DNA of 64,000 nt from Thioalkalivibrio versutus (GTDB lineage: Bacteria; Pseudomonadota; Gammaproteobacteria; Ectothiorhodospirales; Ectothiorhodospiraceae), in assembly GCF_001999325.1 (NCBI RefSeq), contig NZ_MVAR01000005.1, positions 55,641 to 119,640 on the forward strand, in the 5' to 3' direction. Both the position numbers and the translations under genes were made by a program. Positions 61,488 to 64,000 of the stretch are shown here, piece after piece. The notes beneath the pieces were generated by a model that was given only the letters and a program-made list of their open reading frames with translations, was not told the DNA's origin and ran no database searches. Positions within the stretch are counted from its first letter, which is position 1. Each line of letters opens with the position of its first letter.

Positions 61488-62072
61488 TCAGTCCATTACC
61501 AGATAGATCGCCATGGCCACGGCCAGCAGGATAATGGCCGCCCAGCCCAGACGCTCCATATACGGTCGCAGATGGCGCTCCGCACGCGGCCCGGCCCAGG
61601 CCATGAACAACGCGACCAGGAAGAAACGCAGCCCGCGCCCCACCAGCGACGCGATCAAGAACGGCAACAGGGCCATAGAAAGCGCCCCGGCGGTCACGGT
61701 GAACAGCTTGTAGGGGATCGGTGAAAAGCCGGCGACCAGGACGACCCAGACTCCCCAGGTGTCAAACCAGGCCTCGGCCTGGCTTAACTCCTCGCCGTAC
61801 CCGACCTGATGCAGCCAGGGCCCGATCCACTCGAACGCCAGCCACCCGATCAGGTACCCGAGCAAACCGCCAAGCGCGGAAAACAGGGTGGTCAGCGCGG
61901 CCAGCCGCCAGGCGGAACGCGGCTGCGCCGCCGCCATCGGCGCAAGCATCACGTCCGGAGGGATGGGAAAGAACGAAGACTCGGCAAACGAGAGCCCAGC
62001 CAGATAACGCGGCGCATGACGATGGCGGGACCAGGCCATCACCCGGTCGTAGAGCGGCTCGAAGAGCTTCAT
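61488..62072 (-). CDS. YqaA-family membrane protein
   Basis: A 194-residue inner-membrane protein of the YqaA/DedA-like (SNARE-associated) group with about four hydrophobic segments. YLAGLSFAESSFFPIPPDVMLAPMA contains the family's F-Pro motif, and VVLVAGFSPIPYKLFTVTAGAL the paired re-entrant loop. DedA relatives flip lipids or couple to the proton gradient; YqaA itself is uncharacterised. It keeps its usual place between pcm and nlpD. Confidence 0.9.
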   Translation of the reverse strand: MKLFEPLYDRVMAWSRHRHAPRYLAGLSFAESSFFPIPPDVMLAPMAAAQPRSAWRLAALTTLFSALGGLLGYLIGWLAFEWIGPWLHQVGYGEELSQAEAWFDTWGVWVVLVAGFSPIPYKLFTVTAGALSMALLPFLIASLVGRGLRFFLVALFMAWAGPRAERHLRPYMERLGWAAIILLAVAMAIYLVMD

Positions 62073-62131
62073 CGATGCCGTACCACCGCGACCAGTTCAG
62101 CCACAAATGCCTCGACCTGCACGGTCCGCCG

Positions 62132-62797
62132 TCATTGCTCGGCCCCCGGAAGCATCGGCACGAACATCACCGCATCCAGGATATCGCGCACATAGGCCTC
62201 TTCCGTCCGGGTATAGCGCACCAGCTGCTGACGCCCATCCGGGCCTTCCACCGGCGCGACCAGGCGCCCGCCCAGCGCCAGCTGGGTCAGCAATGCCTCG
62301 GGGACCTCCTTCGGCGCTGCGGTCAGGATGATGCCGTCGAACGGCGCCTTGTCCGGCCAGCCGTCGGCCCCGTCACTGTGCCGAAGATTGACGTTGTTGA
62401 TGCCCAGACGGCTCAACAGTTCACGGGCGTTCCGGCTGAGCGCCTGAATGCGCTCCACCGAGAACACCCGATCCACGATCTGCGCCAGGACCGCCGCCTG
62501 ATAGCCGGAGCCGGTCCCGATCTCCAGGACCGTCCGAGGGCGCTCGCCCTCGAGCAGTGCCTCGGTCATGCGCGCGACGATAAAGGGCTGGGAGATGGTC
62601 TGGCGATGTCCGATCGGCAACGCCGTGTTTTCGTAGGCGCGATGACTCAGCGCCTCCTCCACAAACAGGTGGCGCGGAATCGAACGGATCGCCTCCAGTA
62701 CTCGCGGGTCGCGGATGCCTTGCCCCTCCAGCAACCGGACCAGTCGGTCACGGGCACGCTGCGAGGTCAAACCGGCGCCGGTGGCGTCAGGAACCAT
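62132..62797 (-). CDS. pcm: Protein-L-isoaspartate O-methyltransferase
   Basis: A 221-residue repair enzyme methylating isoaspartyl residues in aged proteins with [39 protein letters not shown] carries the isoaspartate-binding loop; [17 protein letters not shown] is the SAM loop; [18 protein letters not shown] follows. GGAGG lies six bases before ATG 62797, which decides the start. It overlaps surE by 11 bases. Confidence 0.96.
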   Translation of the reverse strand: MVPDATGAGLTSQRARDRLVRLLEGQGIRDPRVLEAIRSIPRHLFVEEALSHRAYENTALPIGHRQTISQPFIVARMTEALLEGERPRTVLEIGTGSGYQAAVLAQIVDRVFSVERIQALSRNARELLSRLGINNVNLRHSDGADGWPDKAPFDGIILTAAPKEVPEALLTQLALGGRLVAPVEGPDGRQQLVRYTRTEEAYVRDILDAVMFVPMLPGAEQ

Positions 62798-63557
62798 GTC
62801 CAGCCTCCGGGAGCGAGTCGTCCAGCCAGCGTCCCACCGTGTCGATGGCGTCAAAGCGCGTGAGGTCCACCTGGATCGGCGTCACCGAGACGTAGCCCTC
62901 GCGCACCGCGTGGAAGTCGGTACCCGGGCCGGCATCCTGTTCCGACCCGGCCGGCCCGACCCAGTAGATCGGGCGCCCGCGGGGGTCCTCGTCCGCGATC
63001 ATCGGCTCCGCCCGATGGCGATGCCCCAGGCGCGTGGCCTGCACACCACGGATCTCGGAGCGCGGCAGATCGGGCACATTCACATTCAGGATGGTGGCCG
63101 CCGGCAGCGGCACGCGGTTGATGCGGTCCAGCAATTCAACCACTACGCTTGCCGCAGCGTCGTAGTGCTGCAGATCCGGACCCACCAGCGACACCGCAAT
63201 CGACGGAAGCCCCAGAAAGCGTCCTTCCATCGCAGCTGCCACCGTGCCGGAATACAGCACGTCGTCGCCCATGTTCGCACCGGCATTGATGCCGGAGATG
63301 ACCACATCCGGCTCCTGCTGCAACAACCCCGTGATCGCCAGGTGCACGCAGTCCGTCGGGGTCCCGTCGACCTGTACATCACCGCTCTGGAGGTGACGCG
63401 CCCGCAGCGGCCGCACCAGCGTCAGGCTGTTGCTGGCACCGCTGCGATCCCGGTCCGGGGCCACCACGTGCACCTCGGCAATCCGCCGCAGATGCGTCGC
63501 CAGGCACTGGATGCCCGGGGCGTGAATTCCATCGTCGTTGCTAACCAGAATGCGCAT
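62787..63557 (-). CDS. surE: 5'-nucleotidase SurE
   Basis: A 256-residue metal-dependent nucleoside 5'-/3'-monophosphatase (survival protein SurE). [13 protein letters not shown] holds the metal aspartates; [54 protein letters not shown] and ILNVNVPD are conserved. First gene of surE-pcm-yqaA-nlpD-rpoS. No strong ribosome binding site is seen at ATG 63557. Divergent from the Smr-domain gene. Confidence 0.96.
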   Translation of the reverse strand: MRILVSNDDGIHAPGIQCLATHLRRIAEVHVVAPDRDRSGASNSLTLVRPLRARHLQSGDVQVDGTPTDCVHLAITGLLQQEPDVVISGINAGANMGDDVLYSGTVAAAMEGRFLGLPSIAVSLVGPDLQHYDAAASVVVELLDRINRVPLPAATILNVNVPDLPRSEIRGVQATRLGHRHRAEPMIADEDPRGRPIYWVGPAGSEQDAGPGTDFHAVREGYVSVTPIQVDLTRFDAIDTVGRWLDDSLPEAGHGS

Positions 63558-63667
63558 GCAGGAACAGGGCCGTTGGGAGGGCGTTCAATATACTGGAAAC
63601 CGTCCAGGGAGACGCTCTCGAATCGACTCGATCGCGCCCGCCCCCCGAAAAGTGCGAGTATCCTGCC

Positions 63668-64000
63668 ATGAACTCCGGGGATGATCCCAACGATTTCGAC
63701 GAATTCCTGCAGGCCGTTGGCAACGTGCGACGGCTGCACAGTGATCAGGCCGATGTCCGTCCCCCGCCTCCCGCAGCCCGGGCACGCCAGCGAGAGGCCG
63801 ACGAGGCGCGCGCCCATGCCGACTGGCTCAGCGATCCGCTTAACGCCGCCGATCTGCAACCGGGCGATGAACTCCGCTTTGCCCGCCCCGGCATCAGCCC
63901 GCGCGTCTTCCGCAAGCTGCGGGGCGGACACTACCGCGTACAGGACGAGATCGACCTGCACGGCCTGTTCGCCGACGAGGCGCGCCGCGCCATTGGCCTG
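63668..64000 (+). CDS. Smr-domain protein (truncated by window edge)
   Basis: The first 111 codons of a protein of the YdaL/SmrA type. An amino-terminal acidic and Pro-rich stretch (NDFDEFLQAVGNVRRLHSD) is followed by the start of the Smr nuclease domain (VQDEIDLHGLFADEARRAIGL, with the LDLHG-type motif DLHG). The rest lies beyond 64000. Smr proteins nick DNA or RNA; the exact role is unknown. Located head-to-head with surE. Confidence 0.85.
   Translation, partial: MNSGDDPNDFDEFLQAVGNVRRLHSDQADVRPPPPAARARQREADEARAHADWLSDPLNAADLQPGDELRFARPGISPRVFRKLRGGHYRVQDEIDLHGLFADEARRAIGL

Overview
The window looks like chromosome of a high-G+C, sulfur-oxidising gammaproteobacterium. SoxB (3.2-4.9 kb), the surE-pcm-yqaA-nlpD-rpoS block (59.6-63.6 kb), RlmM, UbiG and OmpW all point that way; a member of the Ectothiorhodospiraceae (Thioalkalivibrio-like) is my best guess, by inference. 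No insertion sequence, prophage, rRNA operon or CRISPR array was recognised. One tRNA gene (Val, GAC) is present.

Layout. 0.3-9.9 kb: mgtE, rlmM, soxB, a class I aldolase, a flavoprotein, an RDD membrane protein and a phospholipase D-type lipoprotein, all on the minus strand. Between soxB and the aldolase lies a well-formed candidate small RNA: an FNR-type box centred at -41.5 from a predicted start, a folded body with a C-rich loop, and a strong intrinsic terminator, about 121 nt in all. 10.0-23.9 kb is a lipid and sugar region: tRNA-Val, a FAD oxidoreductase/Cfa-type methyltransferase pair resembling the 10-methyl fatty acid system of actinobacteria, an orphan ATP-grasp gene of lower G+C, an adenylation-carrier-acyltransferase fusion, a 1357-residue phosphoglucomutase-like/trehalose phosphatase/GH65 fusion with the architecture of mycobacterial OtsB1, and pfkB. 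This part also carries gene debris: a second pfkB 3' end, a frameshifted PEP-synthase tail and a GH15 amino-terminal stub.

23.9-32.2 kb: two more phospholipase D-type proteins, a coiled-coil protein, a PfpI protein, remnants of ftsH and lexA, DUF429, ubiG, a methyltransferase, a SPOR protein and a tyrosine-phosphatase-like protein. 32.3-35.5 kb: dnaE2 behind a perfect 40-bp palindrome that contains a LexA box. 35.5-41.5 kb: a complete GDP-L-fucose operon (manB, manC, gmd, fcl) ending in a GT10 fucosyltransferase. 41.7-47.7 kb: a methyltransferase, a PAS-PAS-GGDEF cyclase, a CBS/PII-like/DUF1538 operon, a short-chain dehydrogenase and OmpW. 47.7-55.2 kb: HIT, M1-like peptidase and ChaN-PDZ genes, an FkbM methyltransferase, a creatininase-family amidohydrolase, and a divergent ribA / RibD-C pair. 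55.2-64 kb: alaC-hom-thrC (aspartate-family amino acids), an Mth938-like gene, the rpoS block and the start of an Smr gene.

A recurring structural theme is duplicated gene ends. mgtE sits between two copies of the rlmM 3' end, and the 7.3-kb acyl-ligase/OtsB1 segment sits between two copies of the pfkB 3' end. Both look like scars of recombination or integration.
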